The notes beneath the pieces are model-generated. The model had not been told where the DNA came from. It worked only from the letters and a program-made list of their open reading frames with translations, and did no database searches. A stretch of 64,000 nt of DNA from Ditylenchus dipsaci (Eukaryota > Nematoda > Chromadorea > Rhabditida > Anguinidae): the NCBI GenBank assembly GCA_004194705.1, contig SADC01001318.1:558001-622000 (forward strand), read 5' to 3'. Shown here one piece after another: positions 1 to 11,900 of the stretch. The position numbers and the translations under genes were made by a program. Within the stretch, counting starts at the first letter, position 1, and each line of letters opens with the position of its first letter.

Positions 1-303
1 ATATGAAAATGATTTAGGGGGGGGGGAGGGTACCCCATACATGGAGTTCTTTCAGAGCTTATCAAAACACATTGCTACCCTTTTGTATTTGCCGCAGTAC
101 TTATTTGCGGGTGTTTCAAAAAGAAAGTGAAAATTTGCTCATTTTGAAAATTCGAATTCATCTGTGCTTTTCGGCAAATAAAAAGCTCGAAAAAACTTGG
201 CTGTTTAAAAGATGGTTTGCCATTTTCAAAAAAATTAATAAGAAATTTATCTACTAAAGAGCTAAAGAATAAATTTCATATTCAACAATAGTTGAATATA
301 TTG

Positions 304-1414
304 CTTAACACTCCGAGCCCTGATTATAGTAATTAACCAACTTTGCATGCTGAACACGCTGGTACTATTTGTTTTTCTATTTGCGTTCTTTTGATAAACT
401 AAACGGCCGATTTAAAAAGATCGCTCAAAATTTTGGATGGTCTACATTCAGAAAGCCATATCTCTTGATAGCAAATATGACATTTAGATTTGAAACACTC
501 ATATGAAAGCCCATAATGTCAGCTTTTGAATGTGTGGTTGATCAAAAAATAGTCTTTGCCAAAAACAGCATAAATACACTAAAGTATGAAAACCTTCACA
601 TCATGAAAATTGGACACATTCAGAAAAAAAAGTCAACAAATTGTTCCACATGCATTATAACAAGAAACAAACAATACCATTCGATAGAGCGGAAAAAACT
701 GCATCGAAAAGTACTTTAAATTTTTGAATTCCATTCGAGACAAAAAATATTTGAATTCTTAAAAAATTTATTTTTTGAATACTTTTTTGTCCCGAACGGA
801 ATTCAAAATTCGAAAGTAATTTAAAATGTCTAAGAAGAGCTTTATAAGCAAATTGACCATGCTGAACACGAATCTGGTGTCAAAAATCAGTTGTTGCTTA
901 GCGAAAAAAAGTTTTAAGTCGAATGGATTTTTTGAAATACTTTTTTGATTCCTTTCGGGACTAATGTTGAAAACTTTTTCACGTTAAACATTTTCACTGA
1001 AGAGTACTTTTCGATGCAGTTTTTTCCGCTCTATCGAATGGTATTGTTTGTTTCTTGTTATAATGCATGTGGAACAATTTGTTGACTTTTTTTTCTGAAT
1101 GTGTCCAATTTTCATGATGTGAAGGTTTTCATACTTTAGTGTATTTATGCTGTTTTTGGCAAAGACTATTTTTTGATCAACCACACATTCAAAAGCTGAC
1201 ATTATGGGCTTTCATATGAGTGTTTCAAATCTAAATGTCATATTTGCTATCAAGAGATATCGCTTTCTGAATGTAGACCATCCAAAATTTTGAGCGATCT
1301 TTTTAAATCGGCCGTTTAGTTTATCAAAAGAACGCAAATAGAAAAACAAATAGTACCAGCGTGTTCAGCATGCAAAGTTGGTTAATTACTATAATCAGGG
1401 CTCGGAGTGTTAAG
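304..1414. repeat. Long fold-back element, arms about 410 bp
   Basis: The sequence at 304-716 returns as its reverse complement at about 1003-1414, around a spacer of roughly 285 bp. The arms are nearly identical; one visible difference is CATATCTC near 465 against GATATCGC near 1258. The ends read CTTAACACTCCGAGCC and its complement. Each arm carries the same 67-codon frame beginning MSAFECVV, which is a by-product of the repeat and not a gene. No transposase is visible, so this looks like a non-autonomous terminal-inverted-repeat element that arose recently. No target duplication is evident. Confidence 0.8.
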
Positions 1415-1671
1415 TAAGCGTACGCCAGTGGCCGCGCACGACTATTGTACAGGCCTGGGAAAAAGTGCGATCGCACGATATCCTCCTCGCAAGTTGGCGC
1501 CCTAACCATTTGAGATATCGGGTCGCCTCAGGCCTGTTTTCTTATTTCTCTGCTATCTCCCTCCCTTACACTTAACCCTTATTTATTGACGTGAGCAACT
1601 ATACTCGAACTTATTTAGGAGCACTAGTTCTTTACCCCCCAGCACTCACTTGTACTATACCCCCAGCATTC

Positions 1672-1926
1672 GGGTGCACGACGTTTCACCGTCACTTTTT
1701 TCACCGTCGGTCAATTTTTACCGTTACCTAATTTCACCGTCACACTTTTCACCGTTGAAATTGATCGTTTTGACCGCAATTTTAACGACCAGTACTATTT
1801 GACCGTTACAATTTTATTTATTGACCAAAGAGCAGCTCCTAGATCAAAAAGAACAATCCGGTAAATTATGCAACGGTCAAATTAGAACGACAGTGAAAAT
1901 TGCTGACGGTGAAACGTCCTGCACCC
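1672..1926. mobile_element. hAT-like MITE, CACCGTCA family
   Basis: Terminal inverted repeats start GGGTGCACGACGTTTCACCG. The element is flanked by a perfect 8-bp direct repeat, CAGCATTC, at 1664-1671 and 1927-1934. Eight-bp duplications are typical of hAT superfamily insertions. The interior is built from degenerate TTTCACCGTCA units. The larger element at 51821-52699 has the same ends and subrepeat, so the two form one family. No coding capacity. Confidence 0.85.
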
Positions 1927-2222
1927 CAGCATTCAATTTAGCTTGGGGGATCAAGGCGAATCCCGGCACGAGTGAGTGCTGTGGGTATAGTACAGTTTAG
2001 CTTTTACTTATTACCCTTCCTTGCCGTCTAAAACATTTGGTTCAATTTTTGATACAGTGAAAAAAACATGCCCATGCTTCTTAAAAAATTAAAGAGGGGG
2101 ACCAGCAATTTTTTCTTCCTCGCAAGTTTTTTATATGCAGTTTTGAATTCGTGCGGGACACTCAAAAATACTCAGAATTATTTTTCATAAACTAATAATT
2201 CAATCCTCAAAAAAGCCGAGCC

Positions 2223-2290
2223 GGTATTGGGAATCGAACCCACTAACGACATTGACAGGCCGCATATGCTTCACCACTAAACTACCAATA
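2223..2290 (-). pseudogene. tRNA-like sequence, degenerate tRNA-Asp(GTC)
   Basis: Read on the minus strand this has a 5' TATTGG pairing with a 3' CCAATA, a D-arm-like GTTTAGTGGTGAAGC, a loop CTGTCAA (anticodon GTC) and a T-arm GTGGGTTCGATTCCC. The anticodon stem pairs poorly (GCGGC against TGTCG), unlike the well-paired tRNA-Asp at 22443-22514. It is probably a decayed tRNA or a tRNA-derived repeat head. Confidence 0.5.
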
Positions 2291-2295
2291 ACGAT

Positions 2296-4490
2296 GGCAT
2301 ACCAAGTGCATCCCCTAGGTTTAAAAAGGCTCATTTTTTCACTTTTGAAGGGGTAATAGTTGAAGTTATGCATCAATGTGTTGAAAAAAACTCAAAAGAA
2401 AATCAATAGACGCCTAGCCTAAAAAGTTTTAGCCTAGCCAAATATTTGTTCCCTTTATGCTTCAAAAGATGTTTAGTTGGGGTTTACAACATTGTTGTTG
2501 TCAATTAGCCTTAAATCATCATTGTTTAAGCTGAATAGACAATAGATCTAGCCAGCTAGCCATTTTTACAAGAATAAAGGTCAGAGAGACATATTACAAT
2601 CGATTTAGCGAATGACAACCACAAACAAAGACTTTTGGGCCTGCTCTCTTTTGGCGGACTTGTCCTCACCCTGTTACTCCTGCTATTTCACACTTTATTG
2701 CCATCGCTGCCTCTACTCCTAATAGCCTTAACAAATCATCTAAACAGATTATGGGGAAGAAGGTTATGCAATTAAATTTGATCTTTTTTAAAAAAGATTT
2801 TAGATTTTGAAAATAAGATACAGTCACACTTTTATAATAAAAGTTTTATTTAACAGCTCCACTTCAAGTTCGGTCCCACCTAGGGTCTGACACCTTTTTA
2901 AATAGTTTTGGAAGGCTTTTGCTAGTTCTTTTTCGATATTCTGGTCATAATTATCGCAAGAATTACGATTTTGCAAATAATTTTTTGAAAACCCAAAGTG
3001 TTCGGCTCTAAAAAAACAAAACCTCGATTTAACGGCCATCTAATTTTTTAAGAAGGGGACGTTTTACTTTTTTTAGAACCAAAAATGATTTGGGACCACA
3101 ATTAAAAAGATGAGCGAAATCGGAATCCTTACAATGTTTGGGCCAACATGTGCAAACAGAAATACAAAAAGCTGTCAAAAATCAACTTAAAAAAGTGTCG
3201 GATCTTAGGCGGGAAGAAACTTAAGGTGTGGCTGTTATAACAGTTAAATCGATCTTTGCCTTATTGATTTTTTTTCACCATCAACTAAACTTTTGTCCTT
3301 TGCCTTATTTTTCGGTATGCTTTATCTATGAAGCACTAAAAATTGCTTGGCCCTCTTTGCCAACTTTTTGAAAAGAACACTTTTCTTTAAACTTTATATG
3401 ACCAGCTAAACTTTAGTTTTTTATAACTTTCGTTTTTTATTTGGTATCCTGGCTTTTTGCTGTTTTTGCACCCCTATCGATAATACAGCAGCCGTCGTAT
3501 GTATAGCAGTAGAGGTAAGTGGGGTAGTAGTAGCTGAGAAAAGGCCGAGTATAATTTACGAGTTTTGTGTTTATGATGAGCTCACCTATCCACTCTCCTC
3601 ACACACAAAACTGATTTATGATGGTTTGTTCTCGACATTTTCATGCACTTCCACACATAAGTGCACGACCTTTGTTTCATGGCTTTTGAATGGTCTGAGA
3701 TTTAAAAAACTAAAAAATAGCTGTCCTATCAAGAAAAAAATCGAATTTTTGTGTGTGTGCGACTCAAACATTTCGATTATCGAGTCGAGACTTCAGTAAA
3801 TAAATTTAAAAAACTTTTATAAATAGAGATTTGAAATGCCGCAAAAGTGTGAAAATAACTGTGATTCAGCGAGTCCTACCTGAAAGTCGGAAAAAGCCTC
3901 AGCCTAAGCCAGAAAATGTGCGCAAACTCTTCATTAGTCACAACTTCCGTACGCTGGCCTACCCCCAAGCCTAAGGGCTAAGCCTAAACTTGTTGTTTGC
4001 AAGGGTAGTTACAGCAATTTTATAAAAAGTCGGATGCTTGGGGGGGGGGTGTATTCTGCTACTAGCGCCGAAAAATGTTATGCAACTGAGTAAGTATTAT
4101 TTTGTAGAAAAATGCGAAATTTGCACGCTAAAAATAAAATAAAAACAAAAAAATCGAATTTTTTGTCTTAACCACGCTATAAACATACGGCAAACGGCCG
4201 GTAGATGGCCGGTTATATTCCTCAAAAATCGGACGGCCGACGGACGGTTGGTAAAAAAATTTTGGACGGCGCACGGGAAGCGGTCCGAATTAAAAAAAAA
4301 GTTGTCATTATGGAGGCTGGTGAAAGGTTGCGGTGGGGTTTGGTCCCCGGTCGAGGCACACCTTTTTTTCTTTCTTTACGTTCACTCTAGTCTCCAGACC
4401 ATAGGCGTACCCAGAATTTTCTGAAGGGGGGGGGCTAGGGAGCCCGGCTAGACCAAATATTTTTTTCTGTCAAAATAAAGGGCTTTTTAT
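2296..4490. other. AT-rich non-coding stretch
   Basis: No credible exon. It contains scattered poly-A/T, a relatively balanced segment at 2630-2760, and a repeat unit around 3965-4075 (CTAAGCCTAAACTTGTTGTT...) that recurs at 26845-26945. A low-complexity segment rich in CGGACGG lies near 4190-4290. Confidence 0.6.
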
Positions 4491-4718
4491 AGATTGTTTT
4501 CTACCGGGTGGTTCAAAAGTTCCCGTCATTTTTTTGAGCCAATTATTTTGAATAAAAAATTTTTGAAATTTTTTTTTCGTAAGACACAGGGTTGTAGCTC
4601 AAACCTTCCTCTTTCAGATGGCATTTTTAGTTTTTGCGTTGGCCAAAATTTTGATGCAAATTTTTTAAAAAGACCCAAAAATAAAACTTGCAGAACATTT
4701 AAAAATTTTTTAAGGGTT

Positions 4719-4962
4719 CTAGTGCAGAAGCGGTTGCCAAAATTTGCCTTGGTCCCCCCTGTTGTTTTTTGCGAAATATGCCTTGGTCCCCCTGTTCATT
4801 ATAGTTATATTAATATAGTGATTGCAGTGATCATGGTGATTATGGTTAACGTAATCACCTTTACCATGATCACCTTCAAAACAACAGGGAGACCAAGCTG
4901 TTTTACGATAAAAAAACAACAGGGGTGACCAAGGTGAATTTCGGCAACCGCTTCTGCACTAG
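4719..4962. repeat. Nested fold-back MITE
   Basis: The ends CTAGTGCAGAAGCGGTTGCC and the complementary GGCAACCGCTTCTGCACTAG form a perfect 20-bp inverted repeat. The interior contains CCTTGGTCCCCCTGTTGTTTTTT in both orientations. It interrupts the left half of the surrounding Tc1/mariner element. The phrase ACTTGCAGAACATTTAAAAA occurs on both sides of it, suggesting a local duplication. The CCTTGGTCCCCCTGTTG unit also occurs near 13495 and 12415. Confidence 0.75.
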
Positions 4963-5277
4963 GGCCAGTGGACTTGCAGAACATTTAAAAAAATTTAAGT
5001 GCTGAAAACAAAAAAGAACATGCTTGATATATAAATATCAATATTTATTCTCCAAATATACAGATTTGTAGCTTTTTCTTCCCTTTTTAAAATGGGATGT
5101 TCACTTTCCCTTTGTGTCTATATTTTTATTTGAAAGTTAAAGGAAGAAGCAAGGCTATCAAATGTTGTCTGTGAATCATCCTTTTGAGTTGTTTTCTTTT
5201 TCCTTGTTGCTGATTATCATTTAATTTTTTTATTGATTCACAAAGCTTTTTCTCTTAGTAAATTTAATATGTTTAGA

Positions 5278-5460
5278 ATGAGTGATCTACGGCCAGCAAT
5301 TGTTAAGCTTTATCAAGAAGGCAGGACAAAAGCAGACATTGTTCGCCTTCTCGATGTTCCGAAATCTACTGTGCTTGATGCAATCAAACGTTTTGAACAG
5401 ACTGGCAGCAACCAAGACCGGGCAGGATGTGGGAGACCTGTTTCTGCTACAACAGAAAAA
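5278..5460 (+). pseudogene. Tc1/mariner transposase N-terminal HTH fragment
   Basis: The frame starts MSDLRPAIVKLYQEGRTKAD and continues with IVRLLDVPKSTVLDAIKRF, then QTGSNQDRAGCGRPVSATTE. This is the pattern of the first helix-turn-helix (DNA-binding) domain of Tc1/mariner transposases, followed by the GRP linker. Homology stops about residue 60 and the frame then runs into inverted-repeat sequence. The DDE catalytic domain is absent, so the protein could at most bind the element ends. It lies between the inverted repeats of the 4504-5721 element, as expected. Confidence 0.75.
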
Positions 5461-5814
5461 ACATTCAAAGGATTGCCGACAAAATTTCAAAAACTCTTTT
5501 TTGTTTTCAGCACTTAAAAAATTTTTAAATGTTCTGCAAGTTTTATTTTTGGGTCTTTTTAAAAAATTTGCATCAAAATTTAGGCCAACGCAAAAACTAA
5601 AAACGCCATTTGAAAGAGGAAGGTTTGAGCTACAGCCCTGTGTCATTCAAAAAAAATTTCAAAAAAATTTTATTCAAAATAATTGGCTCAAAAAAATGAC
5701 GGGAACTTTTGAACCACCCTGTAAAATCGTTCTTTTTTTCACACATATCTCTCATCAAGCACTAAAAACAAAACAATTACTGCACTTTTTTCAGCAGAAG
5801 TATGAGAGTAGATG

Positions 5815-6060
5815 TTATCTGGTCTGTCCCTTGCCTCCCACAAGAGTTTCTCTCAATAGCATCCAATAAATACAACAAACAGTCCACTGCAGCCCACTAC
5901 CGTAGTAGACGTGTAGACAGAGAGCAACCAGCAGGAGTGCATTGTGTGAAACGAAAAGAATCGATAAATTAGCACTATTGCTCATGAATGTGTCCAACCA
6001 CACATATCCACCCACACATTGCTCATTCACACCCCATCTATTACCATATCACTAATTTAT
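5815..6060. other. Balanced-composition non-coding segment
   Basis: This stretch (TCCCTTGCCTCCCACAAGAG ... CCCACACATTGCTCATTCAC) is less AT-rich and less repetitive than its surroundings and has no convincing frame. It lies downstream of the Hox hexapeptide exon, inside the presumed last intron, so it could be a regulatory segment. That is inference from composition only. Confidence 0.3.
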
Positions 6061-6484
6061 TATTTTCGAAAAATTTGTTTGCCACACATGGTTTTTTTCA
6101 AAAGAATATAGAAAATACATAAAAACTTATAAAAAATTTTTAGACAGCCTTGGTTTTGCAAGTTTTGTAAAAATGTCTTATCAACTTTTTGATAGCAACT
6201 TTTCCAAAAAAATCAATTTCCTGTATCGAAATGGACTAATTTCGGTGTGCACCGCTTAGTTCGCCTTGGTCCCCAAGCTGACTTTTTGAAGTTTTCCGAT
6301 GCTATTACAAAAAAATTTTGGAAAAAATTAGCTTGAGGAACTAAGGAAACCTGAGGAGTGTGCACCGAACTTGAGTGGTAGGTGTGTACCAAAATTAATC
6401 AATCAAAAGTTTTCTCTGATTTTTTCGTTAAATTTTTACTGACCTTTAATTTCAGCTTTTCATCTTGGCCAATAATCTTTAGAA

Positions 6485-6875
6485 CAGGGTTCCGATACTG
6501 CCAAAAAGTCAGACACAAATCAGACGCTACCAGAATATTTATTTATTAGACAAAATGGCCTGATTTTTTTTCTGTGTATAACTATAACGCACAGGTACAC
6601 CCTGAAAAAAGTTGTCACCCTTCACTCCATCTTTTTCACAAGTTTTTGATTTTTAAAGTGTCTGATTTTCTGTTTTCGGCCTAAAACAGAAAATCAGACA
6701 CTTTAAAAATCAAAAACTTGTGAAAAAGATGGAGTGAAGGGTGACAACTTTTTTCAGGGTGTACCTGTGCATTATAGTTATACACAGAAAAAAAATCAGG
6801 CCATTTTGTCTAATAAATAAAAATTCTGGTAGCGTCTGATTTGTGTCTGACTTTTTTGGCAGTATCGGAACCCTG
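6485..6875. mobile_element. Fold-back hAT-like MITE with CAGGGTTCC ends
   Basis: A near-perfect palindrome: about 190 bp reads CAGGGTTCCGATACTGCC inward and is mirrored to GGCAGTATCGGAACCCTG, with the centre near 6680. It is flanked by a perfect 8-bp duplication CTTTAGAA at 6477-6484 and 6876-6883. CAGGG ends with an 8-bp duplication are characteristic of hAT elements. No coding sequence. Confidence 0.9.
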
Positions 6876-6883
6876 CTTTAGAA

Positions 6884-7749
6884 GCATCTATGATATCGTC
6901 TACTTTTCCTCTTCAAGGAAGACAAGAAGATCACTAGGGCTGATGCGGCCATAAGGAAGTCCTAGCGCGGTCTGAGTTGCAGTTTTTACGATATTTAAAA
7001 CGGCTACAGTTAAATGCCTTCGACAAGCAATTTTTTTAGTCCAACTTTTCTTAATTCGCTGGTTCACAAATCTACTCGAGCGACAATACGAGGCAAATAC
7101 GAAGGAGACTATTTACTAGATTCATCTTTTTTACAGTTAACTCTCAAATAGTGCGGCTCTAAGTCGAGCCCTTGGTCCCACACAGTTGACTGTATTTGAT
7201 TCTATGATTGGATATTTTGAATTGACGAGCTAACTTTTTGAACAATCTGATAGCAAACAAAAATAGCTATAAAAGACCATTTGGAGTCTGTCTCTAATTT
7301 TTCATCCGTTTTTTGTGCATTTTTTAAATTTTTTTGAAAAAATTCTGGTTCTAATCCCAGATCTTAACACTGGAATTGCAGACTGTACTATAGATTGCGT
7401 CTGGTCCAAACCACTGAAGTAAATTGCATATAATTTTTCAAAAATAAAAATTACATCAGCACTTCATTAATTTTGATACCTAGTTTTAATTTTTTTGAGC
7501 TCATAAACCACGGCTTCCAAACGTCTTTCATTCAAAGATTTGTACTTTATTTGAGTCACGAAATCTTTAGAAATTTTGAGATCTCACGTCAAAATTTTTA
7601 TTTTTGGAAATCAAAGCGCAACAAGCACTGGATAAAATGGCACTTTTTGACCAAATGTCCTTTATTTTATACAAAAAAACCTTTATTTTGAAATTGCGAT
7701 TTGGAAGCCCTGTTCTAAACGCATTTGTTCATCGTACAAAAGCAGCTAC
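6884..7749. other. Presumed Hox gene B intron (hexapeptide-homeobox), 5' part
   Basis: AT-rich and without a credible frame. I searched the minus strand of 1-7749 for a WFQNRR-type helix and found none. The homeobox exon that should follow the donor at 7749 must lie outside the window, making this intron longer than 7.7 kb. Confidence 0.45.
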
Positions 7750-7886
7750 CGTTCATTTTCATCCAGGGGAAGACTGGCTGAGTGCCCATTGGGCCAGTAG
7801 TGCCACCACTACCACATTTTTGACTGAGTGTTGGGAAGTGGGTGGAGGAGGTGGATGCTTGGGGAAAGCCGTTGTAGTTGGAGAAC
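7750..7886 (-). CDS. Hox gene B, hexapeptide exon
   Basis: The exon encodes 45 residues beginning FSNYNGFPQAS and ending TQPVFPWMKMN. The VFPWMK motif is the Hox hexapeptide, which binds the PBC/Exd (TALE) cofactor pocket and lies just N-terminal of the homeodomain in anterior and central Hox proteins. The acceptor TGCTGTTTAG precedes the exon and a GTAGCT donor follows it. Its first base completes the ACG codon left by the exon ending at 8715, so the two join in frame. It ends in phase 1; the homeobox should be in the next exon, which is not in the window. The paralogue group cannot be assigned without the homeodomain. Confidence 0.82.
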
Positions 7887-8714
7887 CTAAACAGCACTAG
7901 CATAATTGAAGGATTATATATATGTTGTAGCAGCAGGAGCAGTATCCAATCAATACATACCCCTCTACTTTTACAATAGGGCTGTAAAATGTCGTGACCA
8001 CTGGACTTCTCGACTAGGCGGCATGTGTTTATAAACAAATAACTCAGGGTCACCCTTTCAATCTGCACAACAAACTTTTTGGGTTTAGAAAAAAAGATGT
8101 ATGTGTAATTTTTGTATAATTAATTTAATAGACTTAACAGTCTCTTTTGTTGAAAGATGCACGAGAGAAATTTTTTTAATTGATTTTCAAATAGTTTTAA
8201 TACAAAATTATTTCACCAATTTGGCAAAAGTGAAATTGCAGGGTTGATATATTCAGGCGAGACCCGACCATATTTTGACTCAGTCAGCCACTAAAATTTT
8301 CTCCGCCTGTCCCACCCCGGAAGAGGCGATAGCAAGCCGGCGGCGATCAAGTTTCTGCTCCCTGTCTCCAGAATTTCCACCTTCGCCTGCCTTTCAAAAT
8401 TTTCGGCGCCCACATTTTTAAAATTTGCCGCTTTCGCCTGGGAGGAGCGCCGGCTTAGGTCTCGACATATTGGCAGTTCCTCAAGTTTGTTTCTAAAGTG
8501 TATGTTTTTATAAAAAAAATACGGACAAAATCGGGATCTCTACAATTTTTATGGTTAAACCCACAAATCAAAGTTTTTTGAAAATTGGGGCAAAAAAGTG
8601 TTGGGCCTCAGGCAGGGACCAACTTGAGGGTGTGTCACCATGTTTAGATTTGACCAATGGTCTTTTATATCCATGCTGCACTTGCAGACCAACAAACCAA
8701 GCTAATCAACTTAC
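7887..8714 (-). other. Hox gene B intron (828 bp) with GC-rich repeat
   Basis: The intron runs from GTAAGT (8709-8714) to the acceptor TTTAG at 7887. It holds a GC-rich dispersed repeat at about 8270-8460 (GGCGGCGATCAAG..., GCGCCGGCTTAGG) related to other GGCGCCGG-rich patches near 25070-25180, 33000-33080 and 35665-35760. Confidence 0.6.
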
Positions 8715-8979
8715 GTGTTCGTGGATTCGGTGACCCATTGAGCTGCCGCTGCTCCAATCATATTCTTCATGTAGTCCTGAGTAGGGTAAAGGAAAGAAGG
8801 GGCATTGGCTCCGTTGCTTACATCCTGACTACCACCATAGAAGGGATGCAGGGAAGAGGAGGAGGATGAGGGCTTGCCATGGTGGTGCTGTCCATGGCTG
8901 TTATTGGCTGCGGTTGAGCAGGGGGTCCAGTAGGCCCCAAGTCCAGCTTGCGCTACTGCTGCCATTGTATCTGCTGCCA
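8715..8979 (-). CDS. Hox gene B, N-terminal internal exon
   Basis: In frame with the hexapeptide exon. It reads DTMAAVAQAGLGAYWTP, then Asn/His/Ser-rich sequence (GQHHHGKPSSSSSSLHPFYG), then AAAAQWVTESTN. The low-complexity Ala, Ser, His and Gly runs are typical of Hox N-terminal regions, which act in transcriptional activation and are poorly conserved. The donor is AC|GTAAGT, a strong consensus, leaving two bases that pair with the G opening the next exon. The acceptor I favour is GTGTTTAG|TG at 8980, which requires one base from the previous exon; the exon at 25756-25851 leaves exactly one base. An internal Met (ATG, fifth codon) could be a start if there is no upstream exon. Base composition is clearly richer in G+C than the flanks. 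Confidence 0.75.
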
Positions 8980-11900
8980 CTAAACACTTTTTTATTAGGG
9001 TTGAATGAGTACTTTTAAAGTTGAGCAGAAACAACCATGAGATATAGTGGATTGCATGTTTCATAGTTAACCGTAATGTACAACCAACCATATCTTATAG
9101 CTGACCACGAAGCACGGTGAGTGTATTCCAAAGTTTTAATAAGTACCACCACTCATTCCAGTCAAACCTCGGTTATCCGGCAGACATTTGGACTGGTTTT
9201 AGCCAAACACACTGGATATTTAGGGTGACGGTTAACCAAGGTTTGACAGTATTATGATTATTTCTACCTGCTGCAGCAGCTGAGGACGGGTACATGTGAG
9301 GATACACAGTCAGCTGTTAAATGATGATGACCGCAATATGTTGAGGATTTGTGTAATTCAGTAATAAGCGCTAGTAGAGGGATCAAACCGAAGAAGGTTG
9401 GATGTAGATTAAATATTGCTGATTTTACAGGCTGTAGATATCAGGGAAAAAGTTTATTAAATGCTAAAAATTTATTTAATTACAAAAAATTTGGGTTGAT
9501 TGTGTTATTCATCTAGGGTTGTGAAATTTAGCGAGCAGAATCTCTTCCAAAAAGTTTTGTGAACTGCTTTATTCCCAAAAAGTCGAGAACACTCTCAAAC
9601 AGAATCTTTTTTCACAGCCCTAGTTTGTTCTTATAGAGCACATGTATGTAGACTATAATTTGTATTGAAAACTCAGAAATCGGTCAGCCATAGTCACAGA
9701 ATAAATAATATTGGCTAAATTGCATTATTACGCACTGGTTTTAAATGGCTACATTTTTCATGCATCCAGAGTCTCTTTCGAGCAATTTGTGTCTAAAGTA
9801 TGGGGGTATGCGTGTCTCAACCCCAAGCCATCAAGCCCCTTGCGCCCTTGAAGGGGGCGCAGGTGGCGTTAGAAATGCGCGCACTCACTTTCTTTAGACA
9901 TAATTCCCAGAAGTATTCTTGATCATAAATGCATAAAGAGTCTATTTTGCCCAGCTCCGGTGACCAAAACAAGGTAAAAAATAACAACACAACAAAAAAT
10001 AAAATAAAATACTTGATTCGGGCCCTTTAGAGCCAGTGCGCAATTGTGCATTCCAGCCGAAATGTTGACAGTATAAGAAGTACATGGAGGCCATATTTAA
10101 TTTCGTTAATGTACCAATTTTCAAAGTTTTTATTAGACTAAAATGTTTGAGCTTTTCAAAAACCCAGCCATAGCTTGTTTTACTAAAAATGTGCCCTATA
10201 GCAAACTTAAAGTAATGTTGTTGGCCTATACAATTTTGCAAACAACTGTAGACAGCAGTACAGTTGAGCATCCTTTAAGTGGCTATCAATAATACAGTTG
10301 TTGTTAATGGGCCAATTAATTTTAGACTAGCAAAGGAAAAGGAGGGTAGATCGTTAAAACTACTTTAATGGTTATTCAATAACAGGATCATCAGCACCTA
10401 ATTCACCACCACCCAATAAAATCAACAATTTATGGGGGTCAAGCTGTGTGAGTGCGGAGTATGAGAAATTTAGCCGTGGGGCTTGAGTAAAAGAGAGAAA
10501 GGCTCAAGGCCACTCCCCTAGCCTGCTACTAACCACTTAACCAGCCAATCGGCAACAAGGGGTGTAGAAGAAGGAACCGCCCTCTCTTATGTAGTTCTGA
10601 CGCTATTGGTGATTGTGCTGGTAGTGTGTCTGCTAAGAAAAAAGGCATTTTCTATGCTTTGCAGACCGATTGGAAAAGTTACTAATGGGGGTGTTGCTAT
10701 TACAGGCAGAAAAAATTGTTAGAATTTTCATCTGTAAAAATAATAGCCTTGAAAAAAAATCTGAACATATTTTTGCAAATAATTTTTTAGTGTAAATTTC
10801 AAAATTTTTGTAATTTATAGAAAAAGCAGAATTTATTTATTTATTTTCAAAACAATTACGTCCTTTGCAATAGGTAAGCGACAGGTAAGACCTATATACA
10901 GGGTACGAAACTCAAAATTTTGAAAGAAAGTATAGTTGGCCAAAAAATGTACGATTCGATCATTTTTCGTCAAAAATTGCCATTTTATCCAATACTTATT
11001 GATTTTTGAGCACCAAAAAAAAAGATTTTGACTAAAAACTTTGAAAATAAAAATGATTTTGGGTCCCAAAAAAGTACAAATCTTTTTAAAAAGTACAGTT
11101 ATTTTACTTTTTAGTAATTTACTTTTTAGTAAGTTTTTTGACTTTTAGGTCCAAAAATCATCGAGCAATCGATTGGAACTATTTTCAGCACTGATTATCT
11201 GTCAGCAACTGTCTCAAATTAGCGATTTTGAGCAAATGACCACCGAAATTGAAGGAAACTAGCCAAAATGATGCGTACTTAGACTAATATAGCCTGAGCC
11301 TCCACCAATTTCATGTATTTGCCCCCTCGTTTAGTGACTTTCTGGAGTCAGAATTTCATATGGAACAAGGTAGAAACTTTTACACAACAAAATCACTTCA
11401 GAAAAGTCAGGTAGCGAGCGAAGGTTTGACCCGGGAAGAAATGAGTACTATTGAGGGGTAGGATTTCAGTATTATTTAGGAACGGATACTTTTTGCGTTT
11501 TTAATTTACATGATTCTATACAACCATATTCTGAAAATGACGACAAGAAGAAGGGCTACATTTTGAGTACAAGGTTGCAAATGAGTATGTAAATTAAAAT
11601 TGGGAAAAAACGTCAGTTCCAGGATACTACCAAAAAGTTCTCGGATAGTCCTGGGTAGGATGTCATGGAATTGGACATAGTTCAACGTTTTTTAATTCAA
11701 CGTTGCGAATCATCCACCCAGTGGCAGTTGAACCTGTGACCTAGAGCGATGTGTATATAAATTTTAGCCCCCCCTTTAAGAGACCAAGCCAAAAAGTCTA
11801 TTTTCGGTCAAAAATAAAATTTTCGAGGGCCGGATTGTGCTAATATACATTTTTGGCAAGATCTAAAATTTCAAATTTTTTTTTCATAAAATGTCGTTTG

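Larger units (their letters stand above)
4504..5721. mobile_element. Tc1/mariner-type element, defective, with nested insertion
   Basis: Both ends carry about 200 bp of inverted repeat starting CCGGGTGGTTCAAAAGTTCC on the left and CAGGGTGGTTCAAAAGTTCC on the right. TA dinucleotides flank it at 4502-4503 and 5722-5723, as expected for Tc1/mariner insertion. The interior holds only the N-terminal helix-turn-helix part of a transposase (5278-5460), so the element is non-autonomous. A smaller palindromic element sits in the left half. Confidence 0.8.

Noticed and set aside
516..1202. Identical 67-72 codon frames (MSAFECVV...) on both strands
   Set aside because: They are mirror images produced by the long inverted repeat, with no domain and no splice or promoter support.
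1..7749. Gene B homeobox within the window
   Set aside because: No WFQNRR-type helix found on the minus strand; the exon is presumed to lie outside.
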